From the NCBI RefSeq assembly GCF_010894455.1, contig NZ_JAAIXY010000008.1:186001-250000 (forward strand): a DNA stretch of 64,000 bases, given 5' to 3'. The position numbers and the translations under genes are program-made. This DNA comes from Myxococcus eversor. Its GTDB lineage: Bacteria; Myxococcota; Myxococcia; Myxococcales; Myxococcaceae. Position 1 is the stretch's first letter; every line of letters starts with the position of its first letter. Under the pieces are notes generated by a model. That model saw only the letters and a list, made by a program, of their open reading frames with translations. It did no database searches and had not been told where the DNA came from. This document shows positions 25,119 to 33,790 of the stretch, piece after piece.

Positions 25119-26609
25119 ATGAGTCTGCGCGCCTGGCTCGCCGCCATCATGGGTGGACTCGCCCTGCTGACGCTCGTGGCCGCCAGCGCGCTCATCGCCC
25201 TGACGAACGCGCAGAACCACTCGGCGAACACGCTCGGCAACTCCGTGGAGGGCCTCCACCTGGCGGAGGAGCTGGAGATCGACCTGCTCATCCACTTCCG
25301 GCTCAGCGGCGTGGCGGGCCCCGTGGAGGCGACGTCGACGCTCATCCGGGGAAGGACACTCGAGAGCATCGAGTCCTCGTTCCCCCGCCTGCTGGACGCC
25401 CTCAACAGGACGGCTTCCGGCTCCACCGAGCAGGGGCTCATCCGGGAGGTGGACAAGAACTTCGACGCCTACCTCGTCGCCCAGCGAGGGGCCGCCGAGC
25501 TGCCCCAGCGTCTGCGCGCGCAGCGGGCCATCCCCTCCCTGGACGCCGCGCTGGATTCGTTGGAGCGGCTGGTCCAGCTCAACGTGGAGGAAGCCCGGGC
25601 GGCACGGGAGTCCTCGGCGGACCTCAACCGGATGGGCAACGTCGTGGGGCTGGTGCTGTGCGGCCTGCTGCTGGTGGGACTGGTGACGGGCACCTTCCTC
25701 TTGCGCCGCATCGCGTGGCAGCCCCTGCGTGACATCAGCCAGGCCATGCGCCGCTTCGGCGCGGGCCGCAAGCGCACCCGCGCGCCGGTGGCGGGGCCCA
25801 CGGAGCTGCGCGACATGGCGCGCACCTTCAACGAGATGGCCAACAGCCTCACGCACCAGCAGGAGCAGCAGCTCGCCTTCCTCGCCGGCGTGGCCCATGA
25901 GCTTCGCAATCCGCTGTCCGCGCTGAAGCTGTCCACCGCGCTCACCGAGCGCAGCCGCGCGCAGCTCACGCCGGAGCGCATGCAGCGCACGCTGGCGCTG
26001 GTGGGACGGCAGGTGGAGCGGTTGGACCGGATGGTGGGTGATTTGCTCGACTCCACCCGCATCGAGGCGGGCAAGCTGGAGCTGCGGCCGGAGGTGCGCG
26101 ACGCTCGCGAGCTGGCGCGGGGCGTGGTGGAGCTGTACCGCTCCAGCGACGGCGGACACGTGTTGCAGCTCGACGTGCCGGAGACGCCGCTGCTGGTGCG
26201 CGGGGACCCGGACCGGCTGGAGCAGGTGATGGCCAACCTGGTCAGCAACGCGCTGAAGTACTCGCCCTCCGGCAGCCGCATTGACGTGGCGGTGCGCCGC
26301 GAGGTGGACGACGTGCTCCTCATCGTGAAGGACCAGGGCGTGGGCATCACCGAGGACGAGAAGAGCATGCTGTTCGCCCCCTTCCAGCGACTGGGGGATG
26401 CCCGGAGCAAGCGCGCCCCGGGCGTAGGGCTGGGGCTGTCCGTCGCCCGGCGCATCGTCGAGGCCCATGGCGGGCACATCGAGGTGGAGAGCACGCCCGG
26501 CGTGGGTTCGACGTTCTGCGTCCGGCTGGCCCTCGTCACCCCGGAGGCGGCGGGCGCCGCGGAGCATCCGGAGGCGGGGGCCGTGGTGCCTCCGGACGCC
26601 CTGCACTAG
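25119..26609 (+). CDS. Sensor histidine kinase, orphan
   Basis: Protein of 496 residues. Membrane segment 1 (about 8-29), a ~140-residue helical sensor domain (four-helix-bundle type), membrane segment 2 (about 173-194), HAMP region, then HisKA with FLAGVAHELRNPLSALKL (phospho-acceptor His at about 261), N box NLVSNALKYSPSG (about 371), G1 DQGVGI and G2 GVGLGLSVARRI. It autophosphorylates on His and passes the phosphate to a response regulator; none is adjacent, so its partner is encoded elsewhere. The ATG at 25119 follows GGAGGCGAC. A hairpin terminator overlaps its end. Confidence 0.92.
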   Translation: MSLRAWLAAIMGGLALLTLVAASALIALTNAQNHSANTLGNSVEGLHLAEELEIDLLIHFRLSGVAGPVEATSTLIRGRTLESIESSFPRLLDALNRTASGSTEQGLIREVDKNFDAYLVAQRGAAELPQRLRAQRAIPSLDAALDSLERLVQLNVEEARAARESSADLNRMGNVVGLVLCGLLLVGLVTGTFLLRRIAWQPLRDISQAMRRFGAGRKRTRAPVAGPTELRDMARTFNEMANSLTHQQEQQLAFLAGVAHELRNPLSALKLSTALTERSRAQLTPERMQRTLALVGRQVERLDRMVGDLLDSTRIEAGKLELRPEVRDARELARGVVELYRSSDGGHVLQLDVPETPLLVRGDPDRLEQVMANLVSNALKYSPSGSRIDVAVRREVDDVLLIVKDQGVGITEDEKSMLFAPFQRLGDARSKRAPGVGLGLSVARRIVEAHGGHIEVESTPGVGSTFCVRLALVTPEAAGAAEHPEAGAVVPPDALH

Positions 26610-26626
26610 ACGCAAAGCGTTGCGTC
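26609..26626 (+). terminator. Hairpin terminator after histidine kinase
   Basis: Perfect 7-bp arms (GACGCAA and TTGCGTC) around AGCG, overlapping the last base of the stop codon. No clear T-run follows. It separates the sensor kinase from the lipoprotein gene. Confidence 0.55.
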
Positions 26627-26709
26627 CCGTGCTTCCGTCGGAGTCTCTGGGTGCGCCAGCGAGGCGTCGGACGTACCTTCCGGGCTCCATGACAGGAGCC
26701 GCCTGGAAC

Positions 26710-27309
26710 ATGAAGATTTCGCGCCGAGTCGCGCCGCTCGCCATCCTGCTGTCCGTGGGGGGACTGGGGGCGTGTGCCTCCCGCCAACCGGCGCCCGAGG
26801 CCCAGGCCGCGAAGCCCGCCGCCCCCGCCTCTGTCGTCCAGTCCACGGAAGGCGGCTTCTCCGTCGCGCTGCCCGGGCCGGTGAGCCAGGAGCGCCGCTC
26901 CCAAGTGACGGATGTGGGCGAGGTGACACTCCACACGTTCATCGCCGTCCGTCCGGAGTCGGACACGGCGTACTACGTCTCGTACACGGACTTCCCCTCG
27001 GCGGCGGTGTCGCAGGCGAAGCCGAGCGACGTGGTGTCCCGCGCCAGCCTGGGTGCGCTGGAGGCCCTGGGCGCCACGGGCGTCTCCTCGAAGCCGCTGA
27101 CGCTGGAGGGCTTCCCGGGCTGGGAGGTGGAGGGCGTCTCCGGGCCGCGCCGGCTGCGAGGCCGCTTCTACCTGGTGGGCCCGCGCCTCTATCAGCAGCT
27201 CCTCCTGCACCCGGAGGGCAAGCCGCCCCAGGACGCGGAGGGCTTCTTCGAGTCGTTCCGCCTGGACCCCCAGATGGCGGCCATGCTCTCGGGCGCGCAG
27301 CGCTCCTGA
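26710..27309 (+). CDS. Lipoprotein, uncharacterised
   Basis: Protein of 199 residues with signal peptide and lipobox (GGLGAC at about residues 20-25), then an Ala/Pro-rich linker. The mature domain (GGFSVALPGPVSQERR, FEGFPGWEVEG-like LTLEGFPGWEVEGV, RLRGRFYLVGPRLYQQLLLH) resembles a family of bacterial lipoproteins with a PsbP/MOG1-like fold. Function unknown; probably inner face of the outer membrane. The ATG at 26710 is preferred to 26689 because AGGAG lies between them. Confidence 0.75.
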   Translation: MKISRRVAPLAILLSVGGLGACASRQPAPEAQAAKPAAPASVVQSTEGGFSVALPGPVSQERRSQVTDVGEVTLHTFIAVRPESDTAYYVSYTDFPSAAVSQAKPSDVVSRASLGALEALGATGVSSKPLTLEGFPGWEVEGVSGPRRLRGRFYLVGPRLYQQLLLHPEGKPPQDAEGFFESFRLDPQMAAMLSGAQRS

Positions 27310-27363
27310 GCGCGGTGGGCCCGAGTGTCCTGGTGAGGGCGGGTGCGGTATGCCAGCCCCGCC

Positions 27364-28353
27364 ATGAATCTCTCGGCCATCGACCTCAACCTGTTCCTCG
27401 TGCTGCACGCGGTGCTGGAGACGGGGAGCGCCACGGGCGCGGCACGGCAGCTCCACGTCACCCAGTCGGCGGTGAGCAACGCGCTGGCGCGGCTGCGGGA
27501 GTTGTTGGGAGACCCGCTCCTGGTGCGGCAGGGGAAGGGGCTGGTGCCCACGCCTCGCTGCGAGGAGTTGAGGCCGCTGCTCGTCAACGCGGTGGCGCAA
27601 CTCCAGGTGGCCGTGGATGGCCAGCGCTTCCTGCCCGAGGAGAGCACGCGCCGCTTCACGCTGGCCTGCGGTGACAACCAGGACGTCTGCGACGTGCCCC
27701 GTGTCGTGGAGGCCTTCGCGCGCCGCATGCCACAGGCGCGGCTGCGCGTGGTGAGCATCGACTTCCTCGTCGCGTCGGATGGCATGGCGACAGGCGAGGT
27801 GGACGTCGCGCTGGGGCCTCGGCTGGTGGCCACGCGGGAGGGCTTCTGCGTGGAGGACCTCTACCTGGAGGATGTGGCCTTCGTCGTCCGCGAGGACCAC
27901 CCGCTCATCCACGGGACGGTGCTGACGCGGGAGGCGTTCAACGCCTGCAAGCACATCGACATCGTCATCACCCAGGGCCGCCCGGGCGTGGGGCGCTCCA
28001 TGTTCGAGCGGTTCCGCAAGGAGAACGGCCTGGAGTACAGCTCGGCGCTCGCCGTCTCCCACTTCATCGCCGCGGGCATGGCCGCCACGCGCACCGACTA
28101 CATCGCGGGCATGCCGGGACGCACCGCGGACGTCCTGTGCGCCATGCTGCCCTTGAAGCGCCTGCAGTTCGTGCCCGCGCCTCAGCCCATGACGATGTCG
28201 CTCATGTGGCACACCCGCACGGACGCGGACCCCGGCTCGCGCTACTTCCGGCAGTTGCTGCTGGACGTGTTGAAGGACATGCCGCCGGCTCGCACAGAGG
28301 CGCGCGCGAAGACCCCATCGTCAGGGTCCTCGCGCCGCGCCCGGAGCCGCTGA
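27364..28353 (+). CDS. LysR-family transcriptional regulator (NodD/NahR-like)
   Basis: Regulator of 329 residues. The N-terminal winged HTH (LNLFLVLHAVLETGSATGAA, VTQSAVSNALARLRELLGDP) is of the NodD/NahR/LeuO subgroup, recognised by DLNLF and the QGKGLVPTP turn. The C-terminal half is a substrate-binding-like co-inducer domain ending at a Ser/Arg-rich tail. The target is unknown; neighbours are a lipoprotein and a convergent pirin. The ATG at 27364 directly precedes the conserved N-terminus. Confidence 0.9.
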   Translation: MNLSAIDLNLFLVLHAVLETGSATGAARQLHVTQSAVSNALARLRELLGDPLLVRQGKGLVPTPRCEELRPLLVNAVAQLQVAVDGQRFLPEESTRRFTLACGDNQDVCDVPRVVEAFARRMPQARLRVVSIDFLVASDGMATGEVDVALGPRLVATREGFCVEDLYLEDVAFVVREDHPLIHGTVLTREAFNACKHIDIVITQGRPGVGRSMFERFRKENGLEYSSALAVSHFIAAGMAATRTDYIAGMPGRTADVLCAMLPLKRLQFVPAPQPMTMSLMWHTRTDADPGSRYFRQLLLDVLKDMPPARTEARAKTPSSGSSRRARSR

Positions 28354-28359
28354 CACCCG

Positions 28360-28377
28360 CTGGACCCGGTGGTCCAG
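28360..28377. terminator. Hairpin between convergent LysR and pirin genes
   Basis: Perfect 7-bp arms (CTGGACC and GGTCCAG) around CGGT, seven bases after the LysR stop and 31 bases from the end of the convergent pirin gene. It could stop transcription in both directions. Confidence 0.55.
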
Positions 28378-28407
28378 GGGCGTTCAGCGTGCTCGCCGCT
28401 CACCTCG

Positions 28408-29349
28408 TCACGGGGAGGCGACGGGGGCGTCCTCCGGGATTTCACCGAAGCCGCCGGACTCGAAGTCGTGAATGGCCTGCAGCACTTCGCGCTGGCTGTT
28501 CATGACGAACGGGCCCAGATGGACGATGGGCTCGCGGAGGGGCTCACCCGCGAGGATGATGACGTGCGTGTCCGTGTCGGCACGCAGGGACAGGAACTCG
28601 CCGTCGTTGGCGAAGAGGGCGAGCTCCCCCTCGGTGGCCGTCTCTCCGCCGGACGACACGCGACCGGAGGCGATGAGGACGATGGCGTTGTGGTGCTTCG
28701 GCAGCGGAACCTGGAGGTCCGTCCCCGCGCTCAGCCGCACGTCGAGCAGGGAGATGGGCGTGAAGGTCCGCGCGGGGCCCTGGGTGTCGTTGAAGCCGCC
28801 CGCGATGACTCGCACCGTGCCGCCCTCGACGGGGACGGTGGGAATCTGGGTCGCGGTGATGGGCTGGTAGCCCGGCGCGGCCCGCTTGTGAGCGCGGGGC
28901 AGGTTCACCCAGATTTGAAGCATCTCGAAGACGCCACCGCGTCGGGAGAAGGCATGCTCATGGTACTCCTCGTGGAGGATGCCGGACGCCGCCGTCATCC
29001 ATTGCACGTCGCCCGGGCCGATGACGCCCGAGTGGCCCGCGTTGTCGCGATGCGCGACGTTGCCTTCGAACGCGAGGGTGACGGTTTCGAAGCCGCGATG
29101 CGGATGCCAGCCGACGCCCCGCTGCCCCTTCGCGAGGGCAGGGTAGTGATGCGGAGGATGGTGGTCCAGGAGCAGGAAGGGGCTGACGCGCTCCTGCGAA
29201 ACGCCGCCACTGGGGACGAGTGTCTTGACGCGGAAGCCGTCACCGACCCAGTGGAAGGGCCCGCCGCCGTGGACGCTCTCGAGCGTCCGCGCACGGGGAA
29301 GCGCGTGGGGAACGATGGGGGGAGTGAGTGTCTGGGTCGTGGTGCTCAT
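28408..29349 (-). CDS. Pirin family protein
   Basis: Protein of 313 residues with two cupin domains. The N-terminal cupin keeps the pirin metal site: HHPPHHY, HPHRGFET (about 82-89) and HEEYHE (about 125-130). Bacterial pirins are iron-binding cupins, some with quercetin 2,3-dioxygenase activity, others acting as metabolic regulators. It is encoded just downstream of a LysR gene on the same strand, separated by a 60-base gap containing a palindrome, so it is a likely target of that regulator. Confidence 0.92.
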   Translation of the reverse strand: MSTTTQTLTPPIVPHALPRARTLESVHGGGPFHWVGDGFRVKTLVPSGGVSQERVSPFLLLDHHPPHHYPALAKGQRGVGWHPHRGFETVTLAFEGNVAHRDNAGHSGVIGPGDVQWMTAASGILHEEYHEHAFSRRGGVFEMLQIWVNLPRAHKRAAPGYQPITATQIPTVPVEGGTVRVIAGGFNDTQGPARTFTPISLLDVRLSAGTDLQVPLPKHHNAIVLIASGRVSSGGETATEGELALFANDGEFLSLRADTDTHVIILAGEPLREPIVHLGPFVMNSQREVLQAIHDFESGGFGEIPEDAPVASP

Positions 29350-29397
29350 GACACAGAACGTAAGGGCCAGGGCGGGTGTGTAAATCGCTCCCGCACA

Positions 29398-29412
29398 TGA
29401 TGCTTAGCATCA
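29398..29412. promoter_or_regulatory. Palindrome upstream of pirin gene
   Basis: Perfect inverted repeat TGATGC-TTA-GCATCA that overlaps the LysR stop codon (29410-29412) and lies about 50 bases upstream of the pirin start. It is a good candidate operator for the adjacent LysR protein or another regulator of pirin. Confidence 0.45.
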
Positions 29413-30339
29413 CGTCGTGTGATGGTCCGCGAGCGCGAGCTGGCAGAGCGAGGTGAGCCGGTTGGAGGCCCACGTCGCCACCGGGCCCAGCGGCGTGCCC
29501 TTGCGGCGCACCAGGGCGAGGGGCCGTTGGGGCGGAGGCCCGCCCTCATAGGCGGCGAGCCGCAGCCGCACCAGCCTCCCCGCCGCCAGGTCCTCGCTCA
29601 CCAGGTGCTCGGGCTCGTGGCCCCAGCCGAGCCCACCGAGGATGAGGGCATGTTTCGTCATCAGGTCCGCGACGCGCCAGCTTTTCGCCGAGAAGACGCC
29701 CCGGTCCGCCGTGCCCGCCTTTCCAGTGGGCAGACGCTCACTGAGGACGAGCTGGGTGGTGGTGGCGAGGTGCTCGTCGGTGATGACGCCCTTCACTTTC
29801 GCGAGAGGGTGTGACGGCGCGGCGACGGGGAGCATGCGCAGGAGCGCGATGGGGCGCTGCTCCAGGCCGGTGAGGTCCAGGTCCGCGCCCGCGATTCCGA
29901 GCGTGGCCTTGCGCTCGCGCAGGCGCTCCGTCACGGCGGAGAGCAGCTCCACCTCCAGCGTCAGTTCCACCTCCGGGTGTGCCTCCGCCAGCTCCTTCAC
30001 GAAGGACAGCAGCGCGGGCGTGGGGAACATGGCGTCGACGACGAGCGCGAGCTGGGTCTCCTCGCCGCTCTTGAGGCGGCCGACGACGGTCTGGAACGTC
30101 GCGAGGTCGTCATGCAGTCGCCGCGCGGCGGCGACCACGGCCTCGCCCTTCATCGTCAGGCGGGGGACGCGGCTGCTGCGGTCGAAGAGGCGCAGGCCGA
30201 GCTGCTTCTCCAGACGCTGCATGGCCTGACTGACGGCGGGTTGTCCCTGGCCCAGGCGCCGGGCCGCCGCGGAGAAGCTGCCCTCCTCGGCCACCGCGCG
30301 GAGCGTCCGGAGCTGGTCGATGGTGACGCTGTCGAGCAC
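29410..30339 (-). CDS. LysR-family transcriptional regulator
   Basis: Regulator of 309 residues. Winged HTH at the N-terminus (TIDQLRTLRAVAEEGSFSAA, QPAVSQAMQRLEKQLGLRLF), followed by a LysR effector domain starting LALVVDAMFPTPALLSFVKE. The start codon is GTG at 30339, since no ATG lies near the conserved N-terminus; the ribosome site is weak. It lies immediately upstream of pirin on the same strand and probably controls it. Confidence 0.9.
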   Translation of the reverse strand: MLDSVTIDQLRTLRAVAEEGSFSAAARRLGQGQPAVSQAMQRLEKQLGLRLFDRSSRVPRLTMKGEAVVAAARRLHDDLATFQTVVGRLKSGEETQLALVVDAMFPTPALLSFVKELAEAHPEVELTLEVELLSAVTERLRERKATLGIAGADLDLTGLEQRPIALLRMLPVAAPSHPLAKVKGVITDEHLATTTQLVLSERLPTGKAGTADRGVFSAKSWRVADLMTKHALILGGLGWGHEPEHLVSEDLAAGRLVRLRLAAYEGGPPPQRPLALVRRKGTPLGPVATWASNRLTSLCQLALADHHTT

Positions 30340-30391
30340 CTGGCGACTGCATCACATCGACGCGGGCGTTGCACGCGTGGCGGGCCTTGCC

Positions 30392-30982
30392 CTACTTGCG
30401 CGCGGACAACCAGGAGACGATGAGCGAACTCAGCGTCGCGGCGGCGGTGCTCTCCGAGATGGCGCCCCGGAGCATGTCGCGGGAAATCGCCTCCGCCGCG
30501 CCGATGATGCCCACGCAGCGCTGCCGCAGGGTCTCCTTCGGCAGCTCGCAGTAGGGCGCGAGCGTGTCCCGATAGAAGTCCACGTAGTTGTCCAACACGC
30601 CTTGATAGAAGTTCTCCATCTGCCCGTCGCCCTTGAGCGCGGCGGTGATGGCGTGCTGCTCGGGGCCGAGCGTCACATAGCAGTTCATGTACGCGCCGCT
30701 CATCACCCTGGCGACGTCCTCCAGCTTGCGCCGCGTGCGCTGGAGCGCCTCCTCGAGCTGGGTGACCTGCTTCGCGTCGAGGCGCTCATACAGCGCCATC
30801 AACAGCCCGGCGCGCGACTGGAAGTGCTCGTAGGGGATGGGCTTGCTGACGCCCGCGCGCTCGGCGAGGTGACCGAGCGTCAGCGCGTCCGTGCCCTCCT
30901 GCCTCACCACCGCCATCGCCACGTCGAGCAACTGCTCGCGTCGCTGGGCCTTGGGAAGCTTCTTGGCGGTGGGCTCACTCAT
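30392..30982 (-). CDS. TetR-family transcriptional regulator
   Basis: Regulator of 196 residues. The HTH is at about residues 12-55 (REQLLDVAMAVVRQEGTDAL, TLGHLAERAGVSKPIPYEHF). The C-terminal ligand domain is all-helical. It is divergent from two tandem saccharopine-reductase-like genes, with inverted repeats in the shared intergenic region, so it most likely represses them and itself. The ATG at 30982 is used; a GTG six codons upstream is an alternative. Confidence 0.88.
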   Translation of the reverse strand: MSEPTAKKLPKAQRREQLLDVAMAVVRQEGTDALTLGHLAERAGVSKPIPYEHFQSRAGLLMALYERLDAKQVTQLEEALQRTRRKLEDVARVMSGAYMNCYVTLGPEQHAITAALKGDGQMENFYQGVLDNYVDFYRDTLAPYCELPKETLRQRCVGIIGAAEAISRDMLRGAISESTAAATLSSLIVSWLSARK

Positions 30983-31067
30983 GGGACGTCGCGACGGCAC
31001 CCTTGGGGCTTAGTCGCCTCGACGCGGACGCGCAACCGGACCCCCACCGCGTCGAAATCGTGGCGAA

Positions 31068-31096
31068 CCTACTTTTGGTAACTTACTTTAAGTAGG
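31068..31096. promoter_or_regulatory. TetR-type operator between divergent genes
   Basis: An AT-rich patch in GC-rich surroundings carries an inverted repeat CCTACTT (31068-31074)/AAGTAGG (31090-31096) and, inside it, TACTT-T-AAGTA (31084-31094). The overlapping symmetric arms resemble operators of TetR repressors. It lies 86 bases upstream of the TetR start and 77 bases upstream of the reductase start. Confidence 0.5.
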
Positions 31097-31172
31097 GTCA
31101 ACGCAGCGCCATTTCCGCCGGCCCGCCGGCACCTTCAACCACTGCCCCATGGGGCAGGGGAGCGCACCCGTC

Positions 31173-32180
31173 ATGTCTTCGAACACTCGGAAACCCGTCC
31201 TCATCGTTGGTGGCTCGGGCGTCGTCGGCTCCCAGGCCGCCAAGGCCTTGCGCCGGCTGCAACCGGACCTGCCGCTCACGATTGGCGGCCGGGATTTGGC
31301 CCGCGCGCAGGCCGTGGCCCGCGAGGTCGGCCTCGCCGACGCGGCGACGGTGGACCTGTCCCGGCCTGACTTGGGCCAGCCCGCGAGCCGCGCCTACAGC
31401 GCCGTCGTCCTGTTCGTGAAGGACGACACGCTGAACTCGCTGCGGTACGCGCAGATGCACGGGCTGCCGTACCTGGGCATCTCCACGGCCTTGTTCGAGG
31501 TCGCTCCCGAGGTCGCCCTCCACATGCATCAGCCCACGCGCTCGCCCATCTTCCTGGGCAGCAGCTGGCTGGTGGGCGCCGCCACGCTGCCCGTGCTCCA
31601 GTTCGCTCGGGAGTTCCGCGCGCTGGAGTCCATCGCCATCGGCGCCGTGCTCGACGAGCAGGACGTGGGCGGGGCCGCCGCGTACGTGGACCTGGAGCGG
31701 CAGAAGGCCGCGCCCAACAACCTCATCCTGGAGAACGGACAGTGGCGCTGGGTGGGCGGGGCCGAGGCGCTGCGCACCTTCCGCGACACCGAGGGGAATG
31801 ACCTCCAGGGCCAGGCGTACTCGCTGATGGACGCCCCGAGCCTCGCCGCCGCGACGCAGGCGAAGTCCATCCGCTTCGATGTCGCCATCGGCACCTCCGC
31901 GCCGCGCCGCCGTGGCGAGCCCTTCTCCACCGAAATCATCTTCGAGCTGGAAGGCACGCTGCACGACGGAACCCGGGCGCGCGTGCGTCACGAGCTGATG
32001 CACCCGGAGGGGCAGGCACCGATGACGGCGGTGGGTGTCGCCGTGGGCGTCGAGCGGTTGCTCGGGCTCGCGGGAGGCGCGCCCGTCGCACCGGGCCTCT
32101 ACCTCCCCCATGTCCTCATCGAGCCGGAGTACCTGCTGCGCCGACTCCAGGAGTCCGGCACCCGGCTTCGTCGCGCGTGA
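31173..32180 (+). CDS. Saccharopine dehydrogenase-like NAD(P)-binding protein (copy 1)
   Basis: Protein of 335 residues. The Rossmann motif VLIVGGSGVVGS is at about residues 9-20, followed by LTIGGRDLARAQ. The C-terminal part is the mixed domain of saccharopine dehydrogenase-like oxidoreductases (YSAVVLFVKDDTLNSLRYAQ). Many such proteins are uncharacterised reductases rather than true lysine-metabolism enzymes. The ATG at 31173 follows GGGGAG. It is the first of two similar adjacent genes (copy 2 starts 35 bases downstream) under a probable TetR operator. Confidence 0.8.
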   Translation: MSSNTRKPVLIVGGSGVVGSQAAKALRRLQPDLPLTIGGRDLARAQAVAREVGLADAATVDLSRPDLGQPASRAYSAVVLFVKDDTLNSLRYAQMHGLPYLGISTALFEVAPEVALHMHQPTRSPIFLGSSWLVGAATLPVLQFAREFRALESIAIGAVLDEQDVGGAAAYVDLERQKAAPNNLILENGQWRWVGGAEALRTFRDTEGNDLQGQAYSLMDAPSLAAATQAKSIRFDVAIGTSAPRRRGEPFSTEIIFELEGTLHDGTRARVRHELMHPEGQAPMTAVGVAVGVERLLGLAGGAPVAPGLYLPHVLIEPEYLLRRLQESGTRLRRA

Positions 32181-32214
32181 TGTCCCTGCTTCTTCTCCTC
32201 ACAGGAGTCCCAAC

Positions 32215-33228
32215 ATGAACGCATCGAACCTGAAGCCCGTCCTCGTCATCGGTGGCTCCGGCGTCGTCGGACGCCGCGCCGTGAAGGCCCTGCGCGAACT
32301 GCACCCGGAGCTGGCCCTCCGAATCGGAGGACGTGATGTGAACAAGGCCGCGACGCTCGCGCGGGAGCTGGGCCACGCGGAGGCCGTGCGCATCGACCTG
32401 GAGCGCGAGGACCTGGGGCTGCCACCGGACGCCGCCTTCAGCGCGGTGGTGGTGCTGCTCAAGGACGACTCACTGCGCTCGATGAAGTACGCGCAGGCGA
32501 AAGGTGTCCCGTACGTCTCCTTCTCCGACTTCGTCTTCGACATCGGCCCGGCGGTGGCCCTCCACATCCAGCACCCCACCGCCGCGCCGGTGCTCTTCCT
32601 GGGGCACTTCCTGGGCGGCACCGTGGCCCTGGCCACCCTCCAGTTCGCGCGCGAATTGAAGAAGGTCCACGCCATCCAGATTGGCGCCGTCTTCGACGAG
32701 GAGGACGTGGGAGGTCCGGCGGCCAGCGGAGACATGGCGCGCCTGACGAAGGGCGTGCCCAGCCCGCTGATTCGCAAGGACGGGAAGTTCCTCTGGGCCA
32801 CCGCGGAGGAGGACGTGACGCGGACCTTCCAAGGCGCGGACGGCACGCAGTGGCAGGGCCGCGCCTATCCCCTGCTGGACGTGGCCACCCTCGCGGCGGT
32901 GACGGACGCGAGCACGGTGCGGCTCGACTTCGCGCTTCGGGCCGCATCCAGCCGGAAACCCGGCCAGGGACCGGGCCACGAGGTCGTCATCGAGCTGACC
33001 GGTGAGTCGCCGGAAGGGACGATGAAGCATGTCCGTTACACGCTCGTTGATGGGGATGTTCACTCGGGGCTGAGTGGACGGGGCGTGGCGCTCGCGGTGG
33101 AACGGCTGGTGGGACTCGTGGGCGCCGCGCCCGTTGGACCTGGAATTTTTTCACCTGAATGCGTGTTAGACTCGGCCCACGTCATCGAGCGCCTGAAGGC
33201 GTGGGGTACACGGATTCAACGTGCGTGA
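32215..33228 (+). CDS. Saccharopine dehydrogenase-like NAD(P)-binding protein (copy 2)
   Basis: Protein of 337 residues, clear paralogue of the preceding gene: same VLVIGGSGVVGRRAVKAL Rossmann start, RIGGRDVNKA, VVLLKDDSLRSMKYAQAKGV and the C-terminal GVALAVERLVGLVGAAPVGP segment. The pair arose by tandem duplication and has diverged across its length, so the two may differ in substrate or form a heteromer. The ATG at 32215 has AGGAG six bases upstream. Confidence 0.8.
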   Translation: MNASNLKPVLVIGGSGVVGRRAVKALRELHPELALRIGGRDVNKAATLARELGHAEAVRIDLEREDLGLPPDAAFSAVVVLLKDDSLRSMKYAQAKGVPYVSFSDFVFDIGPAVALHIQHPTAAPVLFLGHFLGGTVALATLQFARELKKVHAIQIGAVFDEEDVGGPAASGDMARLTKGVPSPLIRKDGKFLWATAEEDVTRTFQGADGTQWQGRAYPLLDVATLAAVTDASTVRLDFALRAASSRKPGQGPGHEVVIELTGESPEGTMKHVRYTLVDGDVHSGLSGRGVALAVERLVGLVGAAPVGPGIFSPECVLDSAHVIERLKAWGTRIQRA

Positions 33229-33364
33229 CGTGGGGGGATGACCCGCGCTCCAGCGTGGGACGACTCCGGAGGAGGGGCTCTTACGCCGTGCCAGGAGGCT
33301 GTCAGCCCTGGCGCGGATACTCGCGATTGGCGCCTTGCTCCGCACCCAGAGGGAACCTCATCCC

Positions 33365-33790
33365 ATGACGAGCCCGCTGTCCGCCGCACCCGTGTCGCTT
33401 CCGCCGCATTCCGCACCGCCTCCCACACGTGTCGCAGCCGAGAAGTTCGAGCTTTCCCGGTTCGAGGGCGTTCTCGCGGACAAGACGAACCCCGTTTCGA
33501 ATCCGAGCGCTCCTCAGGAGGTCGCCTCCGTGGGCGTGGTGCCTCCGGTGGCGAAGATGGATGGGACGGTGCTCAACGGCATCTCCCGCTTCGTGCAGGA
33601 GCTGGAGCAGGGCCAGCGCGTGATGGACCACCTCATCCGGTCCGCGTCCTCCGGCTCGCGCTACTCCAACGCGGAGCTGCTGTCGCTCCAGGCATCCATG
33701 TACCGCTACGCGCAGGTGTTGGACCTGGTGAGCCGCATCGTGGAGAAGGGCACCAACGGGCTGAAGGACGTCCTCAAGACGCAGGTGTAG
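33365..33790 (+). CDS. SctI/YscI-like type III secretion inner-rod protein, orphan
   Basis: Protein of 141 residues. The N-terminal half is Pro/Ser-rich and unstructured. The C-terminal ~75 residues match the SctI (YscI/PrgJ/EscI) rod family: [20 protein letters not shown] followed by [20 protein letters not shown], with the family-typical helix-break-helix and C-terminal Gln-Val. In type III systems it polymerises into the needle base. No other secretion gene is nearby, so it either serves a distant secretion-like locus or has another job. ATG at 33365 after GAGGGA. The stop abuts the convergent OhrR stop. Confidence 0.65.
   Translation: MTSPLSAAPVSLPPHSAPPPTRVAAEKFELSRFEGVLADKTNPVSNPSAPQEVASVGVVPPVAKMDGTVLNGISRFVQELEQGQRVMDHLIRSASSGSRYSNAELLSLQASMYRYAQVLDLVSRIVEKGTNGLKDVLKTQV

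Noticed and set aside
25002-26966. 654-codon frame on the minus strand
   Set aside because: Opposite the sensor kinase, whose domains are unambiguous; shadow.
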